This document shows, in pieces, positions 44,305-53,918 of a stretch of DNA of 64,000 nucleotides. The position numbers and the translations under genes were made by a program. Within the stretch, counting starts at the first letter, position 1; every line of letters begins with the position of its first letter. The DNA is from Bacteroidales bacterium (GTDB lineage Bacteria > Bacteroidota > Bacteroidia > Bacteroidales > WCHB1-69), in the NCBI GenBank assembly GCA_017540505.1, contig JAFYAW010000026.1:1-64000 (forward strand), in the 5' to 3' direction. A model generated the notes under the pieces. That model worked only from the letters and a program-made list of their open reading frames with translations. It did not search any database and had not been told where the DNA came from.

Positions 44305-47300
44305 ATGAAAAAATTAGTGCTGTTATTCGTGCTGTTGTGCCCGGTTTTATGGAGTCAGGCACAGCGTTTCACCTCTTTTTCCACGAATCCCGAACAGACG
44401 GTGGAGGAGATGAAAACCTTTTTCTCCTCTGTTCCCAAGGAACGTCAGAAGGAGGCCTCCGCCCTGTTGGATGAGTTCAATCTTTTCTGGACCACCTCGG
44501 TGGACTATGAGACTCAGGAGGCTTTCATTGAGGCGGCCAACAAGATGGTGAAAAAGAAAATGCGTCCTATTCCGCATTTCCAGGCCCTCATCCATGCCTA
44601 TTCGGCATTCGTGCACAGCGACTTTGCCACCGAAACTGAAACGTGGAACAAGATTGTGGATTATCATGCCACGCACAATGTGACACAGTTTCAAACGAAA
44701 ATGCAGTTGTATGTCCTTTTTTTCAAGGAAAATGTGTTAAACAAAGAGGATAATGTACGATGGGTGTCGCAAGGATGGCCGGAAGCCATCGGCTTTGACA
44801 AAGAACCTTATGTGGACTTCAAGGATGTGGATCTGGTGGGTTATTCCAACAAGGACAGTCTGATCATCCAGAATGTTTCCGGTCGTTATTTCCCAGCCAC
44901 CTTGAAATTCCAGGCCCGTGGTGGCAAGACCTACTGGGAACGTGCCGGCCTTGGAGAGGATGTGTATGCCGAATATGGCCAATACACCATCGACCTGCGC
45001 TTCCCGCACGTGACGGTGGAGCACGCGCTGTTCCATTACCCGCAACTTTTCTCAACCCCCATCCGGGGACGAGTGGAGGATAAAGCCATGCTGCCGGTTT
45101 CCGAAGAAAAGGCTGTTTATCCCCGTTTCTTAAGTGATGATAAAACCCTGACAATCAAAAACCTGTATAAGGATGTGGACTATCAGGGCGGCTTTGACCT
45201 GCGTGGCGCTTCCATCTACGGTACCACCACGGGCGACACGTTAGCCCTTGTGACCATCTTCCGAGAAGGGAAACCGATTATCAGTGCCTCCTCCCACAGC
45301 TTCCTCATCAAGCCCACCAACCTCCTGTCGGAAGACGCCAAAGTGAGCATCTATCTGGGCGAAGATTCCATCTATCATCCTGCCGCCAATTTCAAATATG
45401 ATAATGAAAAAAAGAACCTTTTGATTTCCAGACCCAAACAGGGTGTGGGACGTTCACCATTTTTCGACTCCTACCATAAATTGGACATTACCGTTGAATC
45501 CGTGCAATGGAACACGGAGGAATCCCGCATCGAATTCAAGCCCATCGTGGGGAAGACCAGTGAGCAGCCGGCTTTCTTTGAATCACAGAACTATTTCGAC
45601 AAATCGGTGATGCATGAGATTGAGGGATACAACAATGTGAACCCGCTCTACACCCTTTGGCAGCTGTTTAACAGTGCCGGATACGAAGATATCACCATCG
45701 AAGATGTGATCCGCTGGTTCAACAAGCCACCCTTGGACATCAAAGCCATGATGATCGATTTCGCGGCCAGGGGTTTTGTGGAGTACGACATCAACCAGAA
45801 CCATATCCGCTATCGTAGTAAAATCGCCCGCTATCTGAACAACCAGGTGAAAAAGAAAGACTACGACTACATCAAGCTGGAGTCCAAGACCCATTATGCC
45901 TCCATGGACTTGCTCACCAATGATTTGAAAATCACCGGTTGTGACTTTTTCGTCTATAGTGATCCGCAGATTGTGAATGTATATCCGAGTAATGAGGTGG
46001 TGACCGTCAAGAAGAACCGCGATATGACATTCTCAGGCCGGGTGATTGGCGGCCTGTTCGATTTCGTAGCCCACAACTGCTATTTTGACTACGACCGCTT
46101 CCAGGTGGACATGAAGGTCATTGACACGCTCATCATGTATGTGGAGGACAAAAACGGCCCGCAGGACATGTACGGCGACTACCAGCTGCGGCGCGTGCGC
46201 AGTGCCATCGAGGAGATTTCCGGCATCCTCTATATTGATGCGCCGGGCAACAAGAGCGGCATGACCGACTATCCGGAGTACCCCATCTTCGAGGCCCGCA
46301 AAGGCGGAAGGGTCTTCTACGACCAGCCCTACGTGCTGAATGGCGTTTACACGCGCGACCGTTTCTACTACGCGGTAAACCAGTTCCGTGTGGTGAACTT
46401 GGACAACTTTGAAATCGACTCTATGAAATTCACAGGTGCCCTCGTCTCCGGCGGCATCTTCCCCGACATTGCAGAGCCTTTGCAGGTGCGTCCCGACTTC
46501 TCGTTAGGTTTCCGCCACAAAACCGCCGGACTGCCCATGTATGCCGGTCGCGGCAAATATCAAGGCTTGGTGGACCTGAGCAACCGTGGTCTGCGCGGAC
46601 GGGGCATCATTGACTATGTGACCTCGCACACCACTTCTGACAGTCTGGTCTTCTATCTGGACTCCACCAACGGAAACGCAGACAAGCATGTAGTGGATGA
46701 GCAGATAGCGGGTACAGAATTTCCTCCGGCCTCTGTGAACGACGCATATATGCACTGGGAGCCCTATAAGGACAGGATGTTCATCCATTCCATTTCGGAG
46801 CCAGTGGATATTTTCAAGGAGACCAAATTGGCTGGCAACACGGAAATCACGCCGCACGGCATGTTCGGTGCGGGAACGCAGACTTTCGGACGGGCTGACA
46901 TCACCTCCAAGCGGTTCTCGTACAAACATCATGAGTTGCTGGCGGACACGGCAGACCTTCGCATTTACGACATCAGCAACGGCAACGACAACATCGCCTT
47001 CTCCACCGACAACTACCGCTCGCACATCGACTTCGAAACCCGCAAGGGTAACTTCAAAGCCAACGGCGAGGCCTCGGAGGTTTTCTTTGTGAAAAATGAA
47101 TTTAAGGCAAAGGCCCATGAGTTTGACTGGGATCCCATCGACTCCACCCTACTGCGTTTCAAATGGGAAGACCCCTACAAAGATGTGGACATCAACGGCA
47201 CGCCCTCACGTGAGCTGGTGGACATGCGGAGCCAGGGCAACGAGCTTTACGCCTCCGACCCCTCCAAGGGCTTCCGTTTCACCGCGTTAAGTGCGGAATT

Positions 47301-48798
47301 TGATTTCACGAAGAATGTCATCTACGCTCATGGTGTACGTTATATCAATGTGGGTGATGCGGCGGTGATTCCCCACGACGGCGAAGTGATCATCCGGAAG
47401 AAAGCCACCATCGACCAGCTGAAAAAGTCGAGGATTCTCGCCGGACGCGACAACAAGTACCATGAACTGTACGACTGCAACGTGCGCCTGCAGACGGCCA
47501 CCAAGTTCTACGGCAACGGCTATTACGACTATGTGGATGAGAACAAACTGGTGCAGCAGCTCTATTTTGACACCGTATATTTTATGAAAGAGACCTTCGG
47601 CGAGGCGAAAATCCCTCGGGAGAAGGACTTCCAGTTCAGCGACCAGTTCGGTTTTGACGGACGGGCAGAGCTGCACAGCACACAGCCATTCCTCTCCTAT
47701 TTCGGCGGCGTGGAGATCCGGACCGGCTGCGATACGCTCCGTCATGCGCGCATGAAAATCCTGCAACAGGTGGACCCCAACAACATCATGCTTCAGGTGC
47801 ATGAGCGCACCAAAGACATGGACGAGCGCAAAGTGGTGGTGGCCATCACCTCCTCCAACCAGACCGGACGTATCTATACGGCCTTCGGTGTGGCCAAAGA
47901 CCAATTCAACGATGCCGAATACATCAACGTGTTCGGCTACATCACCTACGACAAGGAAACGCACGAGTTCAAAGCGGCATCCAAAGAGAAGCTGCTGGAT
48001 CCCACCGTACCCGGCAACATCATCACCGTGAACAAGGACAACTGTGTGGCCACCGGTACCGGCAAAATTGACATGGGTACCAAATTGGGCCGCGTGGACT
48101 TTGTAACCAACGGTACTATTGTGAATTACATCACTGCCGATTCGGCAGAAATGCACCTCACCACCTCCATCGACTTCTTCTTCAACGATGAATCCATGAA
48201 GCTGATGAACAAAGCGTTGGAAAACTCCACCACATTGGATTTTGTGGATGTCTCCAACGATGAGGCCTACGACATGGCCCTTTATAATATTTTGGGCAAA
48301 ACGGAATATGAGCGCTATACCCGCAATGTGGCATTGGGCACCCAACGACGTCTGCCCGAGAAACTGCAGGTCCGTTTCCTGTTTTCCAATATCGATTTCG
48401 AATGGGACAAGGACAAATCCACGTTCAAATCACAAACGACATTGCCACTTATCATTTGCGGTTCCAAAACCGTGTATAAGATGGTTCCTGGCCGTATTGT
48501 GATTGAGAAACGCGGTTCCCGCAACAAGTTGTATCTCTACTTCGAATTTGACGAGCAGTTCTACTACTTCCAATTCGACAACAACGTAGTGTCAGCCTTC
48601 TCTTCTGACAAGAACTTCAACGACGCCATCAAAAACACCAAGCCCAAGAATAAATCATTAGCCCCAGACAATACCAAGGGACTTCCATCGTTCTCCTACA
48701 AGTTGGGCAATCGCGGATGGAAGAACAAATTTGTGAAGAACTATTTCACCAACATAGATAAAGAGGAAGAGGAAGACGAACCCGAAACCAACGAATAA
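44305..48798 (+). CDS. Giant secreted protein, 1497 residues, unknown function
   Basis: A 1497-residue protein with a signal peptide (residues 1-20, ending SQAQ). The first 180 residues are helical (EEMKTFFSSVPKERQKEASALLDEFN). A very long beta-rich body follows, with recurring short strands such as GGLFDFVAHNCYFDYDRF, KFTGALVSGGIFPDI and NVRLQTATKFYGNGYYDYV. These resemble the stacked strands of AsmA/OstA-like proteins, but no domain was recognised with confidence. A helical segment near 460-545 (YTLWQLFNSAGYEDITIEDVIRWFNKP) resembles a winged-helix-like module. There is no T9SS tail or lipobox; the C-terminus is acidic. It sits directly behind prmA, separated by two bases. Confidence 0.85.
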   Translation: MKKLVLLFVLLCPVLWSQAQRFTSFSTNPEQTVEEMKTFFSSVPKERQKEASALLDEFNLFWTTSVDYETQEAFIEAANKMVKKKMRPIPHFQALIHAYSAFVHSDFATETETWNKIVDYHATHNVTQFQTKMQLYVLFFKENVLNKEDNVRWVSQGWPEAIGFDKEPYVDFKDVDLVGYSNKDSLIIQNVSGRYFPATLKFQARGGKTYWERAGLGEDVYAEYGQYTIDLRFPHVTVEHALFHYPQLFSTPIRGRVEDKAMLPVSEEKAVYPRFLSDDKTLTIKNLYKDVDYQGGFDLRGASIYGTTTGDTLALVTIFREGKPIISASSHSFLIKPTNLLSEDAKVSIYLGEDSIYHPAANFKYDNEKKNLLISRPKQGVGRSPFFDSYHKLDITVESVQWNTEESRIEFKPIVGKTSEQPAFFESQNYFDKSVMHEIEGYNNVNPLYTLWQLFNSAGYEDITIEDVIRWFNKPPLDIKAMMIDFAARGFVEYDINQNHIRYRSKIARYLNNQVKKKDYDYIKLESKTHYASMDLLTNDLKITGCDFFVYSDPQIVNVYPSNEVVTVKKNRDMTFSGRVIGGLFDFVAHNCYFDYDRFQVDMKVIDTLIMYVEDKNGPQDMYGDYQLRRVRSAIEEISGILYIDAPGNKSGMTDYPEYPIFEARKGGRVFYDQPYVLNGVYTRDRFYYAVNQFRVVNLDNFEIDSMKFTGALVSGGIFPDIAEPLQVRPDFSLGFRHKTAGLPMYAGRGKYQGLVDLSNRGLRGRGIIDYVTSHTTSDSLVFYLDSTNGNADKHVVDEQIAGTEFPPASVNDAYMHWEPYKDRMFIHSISEPVDIFKETKLAGNTEITPHGMFGAGTQTFGRADITSKRFSYKHHELLADTADLRIYDISNGNDNIAFSTDNYRSHIDFETRKGNFKANGEASEVFFVKNEFKAKAHEFDWDPIDSTLLRFKWEDPYKDVDINGTPSRELVDMRSQGNELYASDPSKGFRFTALSAEFDFTKNVIYAHGVRYINVGDAAVIPHDGEVIIRKKATIDQLKKSRILAGRDNKYHELYDCNVRLQTATKFYGNGYYDYVDENKLVQQLYFDTVYFMKETFGEAKIPREKDFQFSDQFGFDGRAELHSTQPFLSYFGGVEIRTGCDTLRHARMKILQQVDPNNIMLQVHERTKDMDERKVVVAITSSNQTGRIYTAFGVAKDQFNDAEYINVFGYITYDKETHEFKAASKEKLLDPTVPGNIITVNKDNCVATGTGKIDMGTKLGRVDFVTNGTIVNYITADSAEMHLTTSIDFFFNDESMKLMNKALENSTTLDFVDVSNDEAYDMALYNILGKTEYERYTRNVALGTQRRLPEKLQVRFLFSNIDFEWDKDKSTFKSQTTLPLIICGSKTVYKMVPGRIVIEKRGSRNKLYLYFEFDEQFYYFQFDNNVVSAFSSDKNFNDAIKNTKPKNKSLAPDNTKGLPSFSYKLGNRGWKNKFVKNYFTNIDKEEEEDEPETNE

Positions 48799-48806
48799 CC
48801 TTTCCT

Positions 48807-48836
48807 TGTAGAGACGTGCCATGGCGCGTCTCTACA
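48807..48836. repeat. GTAGAGACG palindrome, copy 3
   Basis: Arms TGTAGAGACG/CGTCTCTACA around TGCCATGGCG. It is nearly the same as the copy at 3868-3895 and lies nine bases behind the stop of the 1497-residue gene. It could form a strong hairpin in the transcript. Confidence 0.8.
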
Positions 48837-48881
48837 TACCATTTTTAAAAACATAAACCTAAAAGAACCTTACAAACCTAC

Positions 48882-49910
48882 ATGTCCCACCCTATCCTCA
48901 TAGCCGGACCTTGCGCCGCGGAAAGCGAGCAGCAGTTGAACAAAACTGCGACGCAGCTGCATGATGTGATGCAGGCACGCGGGCAACGCCTGGACTTCTT
49001 CCGGGCCGGCGTGTGGAAGCCGCGCAGCCATCCCGACAGCTTTACGGGTTTGGGGGAGCGGGCACTTCCCTGGTTGGCAGAAATACACCGGCAGTTCGGA
49101 TTCAACATCTGTGTGGAGGTGATGACAGCACGACAAGTGGACCTGTGCGAAAAGCATGGCATCACCGCTTTTTGGGTGGGGGCGCGTACGTGCGTGAACC
49201 CGTTGGACGTGCAGAAGATAGCCGATGCCGTGCAGGGCAAGCCTTTCACCGTGATGGTGAAAAACCCATTGGTGGCAGACTTCAAGCTGTGGGCTGGCAA
49301 TGTGGAGCGTTTCCTGAATGCCGACATTGCTGCTGTGATGGCCATCCACCGAGGCTTCTCCGACCGCAATGAGAATGTTTATCGCAACGCGCCCTGCTGG
49401 GAGATTCCCGTGGAATTGAAAATCCATTATCCGGAGCTACCCATCCTCTGCGATCCCTCGCACCTCTGCGGCAATGTGCGCTACATCCCGCAGATGGCCC
49501 AGCTGTCACAGGTGTATGGCTTCAATGGCCTGATGGTGGAGTGCCATTGCGACCCCGCACACGCACTCAGCGATGCCGACCAGCAGATGACGCCCGCACA
49601 ATGGGGTGAAATGCTTGACGGAATCCAATTCACAGCCAATGCACCCAATCTGGACCTGGTGCGGCAACGGGCCATTTTGGAAAACATCGACACCCAGCTC
49701 AGTGCCCTTTTAGAACAGCGGATGCAAGTGGTGGACGATATTTCCAAGATAAAACAGGAAAACCATCTGCCGGTGGTGCAACCGCTGCAGTGGCAAAAAG
49801 TGGTGGAACGCTATCGAAAGGCTTATCAGGATGAAGCCTATCAGGCATTCATACAGCGGTTTTTGGATCTCCTGCACCAAGCGTCCATCTCACGGCAACA
49901 ACACGATTGA
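48882..49910 (+). CDS. Fused DAHP synthase and chorismate mutase
   Basis: A 342-residue bifunctional enzyme of aromatic amino-acid synthesis. The N-terminal class Ibeta DAHP synthase (about residues 1-255) has IAGPCAAES, FFRAGVWKPRSHPDSF, WVGARTC and ILCDPSHLCG, which supply phosphate and metal ligands. The C-terminal AroQ chorismate mutase helices (about 262-335) start with LDLVRQRAILENIDTQLSALLEQRMQVVDDI. Fusion of these two activities is known in Bacteroidetes, where the mutase part may act as a regulatory domain. The stop codon overlaps a TTG codon that could start the protease frame. Confidence 0.95.
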   Translation: MSHPILIAGPCAAESEQQLNKTATQLHDVMQARGQRLDFFRAGVWKPRSHPDSFTGLGERALPWLAEIHRQFGFNICVEVMTARQVDLCEKHGITAFWVGARTCVNPLDVQKIADAVQGKPFTVMVKNPLVADFKLWAGNVERFLNADIAAVMAIHRGFSDRNENVYRNAPCWEIPVELKIHYPELPILCDPSHLCGNVRYIPQMAQLSQVYGFNGLMVECHCDPAHALSDADQQMTPAQWGEMLDGIQFTANAPNLDLVRQRAILENIDTQLSALLEQRMQVVDDISKIKQENHLPVVQPLQWQKVVERYRKAYQDEAYQAFIQRFLDLLHQASISRQQHD

Positions 49911-49954
49911 TTCGATTATACATATTTATATATAATAACAAAAAACAAAATTCC

Positions 49955-51559
49955 TTGGCTACTAAACAATACAACGGTTGGATTCTGTTTCTCTATCTGC
50001 TCATCGCATTCCTGTTTGGCGTGTCGGTAGCAGTAAATTTCCTTCCCTCCAAGAAAGCATCCTACACACATCGCCAGCTCAACAAGTTGGACGAGGTGAT
50101 GCATTATATTGGTGCTTATTATGTGGATTCGGTAGATATGGATTCGGTATATGACCTGGCCATCAGCACGGTGTTGCAAAGTCTGGATCCGCATTCCGCC
50201 TATTCCTCTTTTGAAGATAATAAAACCATGATGGAGTCGCTGAATGGGGCGTTTGAAGGAGTGGGTATCCAGTTCAACATCATGAATGACACGGTGATGG
50301 TGATTTCCACCATTTCGGGCGGCCCTTCTGAGAAAGCGGGGGTGCGCGCCGGCGACCGCATTGTGAGTGTGGATGGTAAATCCATGATAAAGGCAACAAA
50401 CGAGCAGGTTTTCAAACAGTTGCGTGGAAAAAAAGGCACAAAGGTGAAGATGGGTATCCGGCGGCCCGGATTTTCGGAAACCTATACGTATGAGGTGAAA
50501 CGCGACGTGATCCCCACTTATACGGTGGATGTGGCGTACATGCTGGATTCGCAAACCGGCTACATCCGGCTGAACGAGTTCGGGGCCACCACGACGGAAG
50601 AGTTCCGGAAGGCCATCACCAAGCTGCAGCGCAGTGGGATGCGGCGCATGGTTCTTGACCTGCGTGGCAACGCAGGCGGTTATTTGGACGCGGCCATCGG
50701 TGTGTGCGATGAGCTGCTTCCCAACCAGCAGCGCATCGTGTCGGTGGAGGGATTGAAAGTGCGGCCCGAAATCTTCAAAGCCACCCGAAAGGGCAGTTTC
50801 GAACAGGGTGCTGTGGTGGTCCTTATTGATGACTTCAGTGCCTCGGCCTCCGAGATTGTGGCCGGTGCCGTGCAGGACAATGACCGCGGCTATGTAGTGG
50901 GACGCCGTTCCTTTGGTAAAGGCTTGGTGCAAAGGCAGTTCGACCTATCCGACAAATCCACCATACGGCTCACCACGGCACGTTATCATACGCCCAGTGG
51001 ACGCTGCATCCAGCGCGACTACCGCAAGGGTATTGAAGCCTACTATGAAGAACTATACGAACGATACATGCGCGGCGAGATGGAAAATGCCGACAGCATA
51101 AAAATAGATAAAGCGTTGGAATACAAAACCGTCGGCGGTCGTACCGTGTATGGCGGCGGCGGTATCATGCCCGATTATTTCGTACCCCTTGACCGCGGCA
51201 ACGCTTTGGACGGCTATTACCAGGTGGCCAACACCGCCGCCCTCAACCAGTATGCCTTCCATTACACGAACAGTCACAAGGAATCATTGACGAAAGCCTA
51301 CCCGAATGCCGTCTCTTTCGTGTCTAAAATGACCGTCACGGATGCGCAAATCAGCGAACTGCTGCGGTATTATCAAACCCTAAGCAAGCAGCAGGCTCCG
51401 ACACTCTCCGCAGAATCCAGGAAGGAACTGAAAGTATGGTTGAAGGCTCTCATCGGGCGAAACCTTTACGGCAACGATGCCTTCTATCCCGTCATCAACC
51501 AATCCGACAAGACCATAGCTAAGGCGTTGGAGGTGATAGGAGATGTGAAGACGGAATAA
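49955..51559 (+). CDS. S41-family C-terminal processing protease
   Basis: A 534-residue periplasmic protease of the CtpA/Prc type. A membrane anchor lies at about residues 10-28 (ILFLYLLIAFLFGVSVAV). A PDZ domain (about 100-180) has GVGIQFNIMNDTVMV and PSEKAGVRAGDRIVSVDG. The S41 core has the catalytic Ser in DDFSASASE (about 298) and the Lys in SFGKGLVQRQF (about 322). The start is uncertain: TTG at 49955 (MATKQYNG) is preferred, with TTG at 49907 overlapping the previous stop as the alternative; no ATG is available near the N-terminus. It ends at a strong terminator. Confidence 0.92.
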   Translation: MATKQYNGWILFLYLLIAFLFGVSVAVNFLPSKKASYTHRQLNKLDEVMHYIGAYYVDSVDMDSVYDLAISTVLQSLDPHSAYSSFEDNKTMMESLNGAFEGVGIQFNIMNDTVMVISTISGGPSEKAGVRAGDRIVSVDGKSMIKATNEQVFKQLRGKKGTKVKMGIRRPGFSETYTYEVKRDVIPTYTVDVAYMLDSQTGYIRLNEFGATTTEEFRKAITKLQRSGMRRMVLDLRGNAGGYLDAAIGVCDELLPNQQRIVSVEGLKVRPEIFKATRKGSFEQGAVVVLIDDFSASASEIVAGAVQDNDRGYVVGRRSFGKGLVQRQFDLSDKSTIRLTTARYHTPSGRCIQRDYRKGIEAYYEELYERYMRGEMENADSIKIDKALEYKTVGGRTVYGGGGIMPDYFVPLDRGNALDGYYQVANTAALNQYAFHYTNSHKESLTKAYPNAVSFVSKMTVTDAQISELLRYYQTLSKQQAPTLSAESRKELKVWLKALIGRNLYGNDAFYPVINQSDKTIAKALEVIGDVKTE

Positions 51560-51592
51560 AAAAAAGGACGCGGAAACCGCGTCCTTTTTTTC
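51560..51592. terminator. Bidirectional terminator between the S41 protease and serA
   Basis: Stem AGGACGCGG/CCGCGTCCT with a 3-base AAA loop and A/T runs on both sides, so it works for both convergent genes. Confidence 0.88.
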
Positions 51593-51609
51593 AGTAAAAC
51601 TGTGAACTG

Positions 51610-52527
51610 TTATTTGTTCACCTGGAATCTCTTGTCACCGTTGACGAAGAAGTTCACAATCTGGTTGGCTGCGGCCAAACCGGCATTGATGTTGGCTTCG
51701 GCGGTCTCGGCACCCTGTTTTTTCGGGGTGGCAAAGAAGCGTTTCTCAAACTTGCTGAACTCTTCCATGGCGTCGGGCGCGATGTCGGTGCAGTATTTGA
51801 GGTCTTCGCGCTCAGTCATCAGGGCGATGAGCTCTTCCTCGTTGATGACCTCCTTGCGGGCGGTGTTGATCACACAGCCACCTTTCGGCATCAGACCCAC
51901 CAGAGCCTTGTTGATAGACTTCTTGGTCTGGTCGTTGGCCGGAATATGCAGGGAGATGTAGTTGCAGTTCTTGTAGAGGTCTTCCAGCGTGTCGGGCACG
52001 ATAACGCCTTCAGCTTCCATCTTCTCTTTCGGGATGAAGGGGTCGAAAGCCCAGACTTCCATGCCGAGGGCGCGGGCTTTCTCAGCCACGAGGCGACCTA
52101 CGTTGCCGTACGCCTGGATACCGATCTTCTTGCCTTTCAGCTCGGCACCCGTGCCGGGTTTGAAGGTGTTGCGGGCCATGTAGATCATCATGCCGAGGGC
52201 AAGTTCAGCCACGGCATTGGAGTTCTGACCCGGAGTGTTCATCGCCACGATGTTATTGGCGGTGCAGGCGGCAAGGTCAAGGTTGTCAAAGCCGGCACCG
52301 GCGCGGACCACCACCTTGAGGTTCTTGGCGGCGTCAATCACCTGGGCCGTCACCTTATCGGAGCGCACAATCATGGCATCCACATCGGCCACGGCGGCAT
52401 ACAGTTCCTCAGGAGTTTCGTACTTCTCCAGTAATACTAATTCATAGCCGGCTTTTTCCACGATGGCACGAATGCCATCCACAGCGGCTTTTGCAAAAGG
52501 TTTTTGGGTTGCAACTAATACTTTCAT
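51610..52527 (-). CDS. serA: D-3-phosphoglycerate dehydrogenase
   Basis: A 305-residue enzyme that starts serine synthesis from 3-phosphoglycerate. The substrate/catalytic domain includes VVVRAGAGFDNLDLAACTANNI. The NAD domain (about 95-275) has GNVGRLVAEKARALGMEVWAFDP and the catalytic Arg region INTARKEVINEEEL. The C-terminal ACT domain of longer SerA proteins is missing, as in many Bacteroidetes, so serine feedback through ACT is unlikely. It follows serC by about 100 bases, a gap that contains a small TATTAGC-type repeat. Confidence 0.94.
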   Translation of the reverse strand: MKVLVATQKPFAKAAVDGIRAIVEKAGYELVLLEKYETPEELYAAVADVDAMIVRSDKVTAQVIDAAKNLKVVVRAGAGFDNLDLAACTANNIVAMNTPGQNSNAVAELALGMMIYMARNTFKPGTGAELKGKKIGIQAYGNVGRLVAEKARALGMEVWAFDPFIPKEKMEAEGVIVPDTLEDLYKNCNYISLHIPANDQTKKSINKALVGLMPKGGCVINTARKEVINEEELIALMTEREDLKYCTDIAPDAMEEFSKFEKRFFATPKKQGAETAEANINAGLAAANQIVNFFVNGDKRFQVNK

Positions 52528-52564
52528 TACTTATCGGATTAAAATTTAAATGCTAACCTTTTTC

Positions 52565-52619
52565 GCTATTAGCTATTAGCTATTGGCTATTAGCTAAAAG
52601 CCAATAGCCAACAGCCAAA
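52565..52619. repeat. Short tandem TATTAGC repeat with inverted arm
   Basis: Several copies of CTATTAG in tandem, then TATTGGCT (52581-52588) and its complement AGCCAATA (52599-52606) as an inverted repeat. It lies in the serC-serA gap. Confidence 0.7.
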
Positions 52620-52626
52620 CTATTTG

Positions 52627-53745
52627 TTATTTATTAGCTTTTTCAAAATCTTGCATACAAGCAACGAGTGCTTCGACGTCTTCCACGGTACAGGCGTTGT
52701 AGAGGGAGGCGCGGAAACCACCCACGGAACGGTGACCCTTGATGCCGATCATGCCGCGCTCTTTGGCGAAAGCCATGAAAGCATCCTGCTTGTCCTCGTA
52801 ACCGGGAGCCATCACCCAGCAGTGGTTCATGATGGAACGGTCGGCCTTGTCAGCCACGGTGCCCACAAACATGCTGTTGCGGTCGATTTCATCGTACAAC
52901 AAGTTGGATTTCTTCATGTTAATCTTGTTCATCTCTTCCACACCACCGATGGTGTTCTTCAGCCATGTGAGGGTTTCGTGCATCACGAAGATAGGCAGCA
53001 CGGGAGGCGTATTGAACATAGAGATGTTCTTGGCTTCCTCAGCAGCGTGCGTGCGGTAGTCGATCATCGTGGGCAGCGGGTTCATGTATGCGCGGTCGCC
53101 AATCTGGCCAAGGATGTCCTTGCGTACGATGACGAAGGTGACACCGGCAGGACCCACGTTCTTCTGCGCACCACCGTAGATGAGACCGTATTTGGTCACG
53201 TCAACAGGACGGCTCATGATGTCGGAGCTCATGTCGGCCACGAGCATCACGTTGTTGCACTCCTCAGCGGTGAAGTCCTTGCGGATTTCCGTACCATAGA
53301 TGGTGTTGTTGGTCGTGATGTGGAAATAGTCGGCATCGGCGGGAACGGTCCATCCTTTCGGGATGTAGTTGTAAGTCTTGTCTTCAGAAGAGGCGATGAT
53401 TTCCGTTTTACCGAAATTCTTGGCTTCTTTGGCGGCTTTCTTAGCCCAAACGCCAGTCTGCAGATAGGCGGCTTTGGTCTTCATCAGGTTGGCGGGCACC
53501 ATGAAGAACTGGGTGCTGGCACCACCACCGAGGAAGAGCACTTCGTACGTGTCGGGGATGTTGAGCAGGTCGCGCCACAGCTGGCGGGTCTCAGCCATAA
53601 CACGCTCCCAACCCGGAGTACGGTGGGAGATTTCCATCAAGCCCACACCGGTGTTGTCAAAATTGCGGATGGCGTTGATTGTGGATTCAACGGCTTCTTT
53701 CGGAAGGACGCACGGTCCCGCATTAAAATTATGCACTTCTTTCAT
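52627..53745 (-). CDS. serC: Phosphoserine aminotransferase
   Basis: A 372-residue PLP enzyme converting 3-phosphohydroxypyruvate to phosphoserine. It begins MKEVHNFNAGPCVLPKEAVE, and LFLGGGASTQFFMVPANL follows near residue 70. The PLP Lys lies in GLIYGGAQKNVGPAGV near 195. The C-terminal RASLYNACTVEDVEALV block is intact. It has its own -7 box at 53799-53807 and lies ahead of serA, so both steps of the pathway are encoded side by side. Confidence 0.96.
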   Translation of the reverse strand: MKEVHNFNAGPCVLPKEAVESTINAIRNFDNTGVGLMEISHRTPGWERVMAETRQLWRDLLNIPDTYEVLFLGGGASTQFFMVPANLMKTKAAYLQTGVWAKKAAKEAKNFGKTEIIASSEDKTYNYIPKGWTVPADADYFHITTNNTIYGTEIRKDFTAEECNNVMLVADMSSDIMSRPVDVTKYGLIYGGAQKNVGPAGVTFVIVRKDILGQIGDRAYMNPLPTMIDYRTHAAEEAKNISMFNTPPVLPIFVMHETLTWLKNTIGGVEEMNKINMKKSNLLYDEIDRNSMFVGTVADKADRSIMNHCWVMAPGYEDKQDAFMAFAKERGMIGIKGHRSVGGFRASLYNACTVEDVEALVACMQDFEKANK

Positions 53746-53798
53746 AATTAATTGATTATGTGTTTTTTATAATAAAATGATTGATTTTTTTTTCTTCG

Positions 53799-53807
53799 GC
53801 AAAGATA
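53799..53807 (-). promoter_or_regulatory. -7 box for serC
   Basis: Minus-strand TATCTTTGC, 53 bases ahead of the ATG at 53745. Confidence 0.55.
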
Positions 53808-53918
53808 CAAAATATATCAGATAAAACAACCCTTCCAAACAAGAGTTATTTTATTGATATAAAGACTATTAGTAAAACAAGACACGAAATCGGTCCAAAA
53901 GGGCAAGAGCGTTATCGG

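Noticed and set aside
47287..48345. Minus-strand frame of 352 codons within the giant protein gene
   Set aside because: Antisense shadow of the 1497-residue frame; no promoter or signal.
49907..49957. Start of the S41 protease at 49907
   Set aside because: Possible, but the extra residues (IRLYIFIYNNKKQ) have no role before the membrane anchor; the TTG at 49955 gives a more natural N-terminus.
52624..53751. Plus-strand frame of 375 codons opposite serC
   Set aside because: Shadow of serC, which has the PLP Lys motif and normal length.
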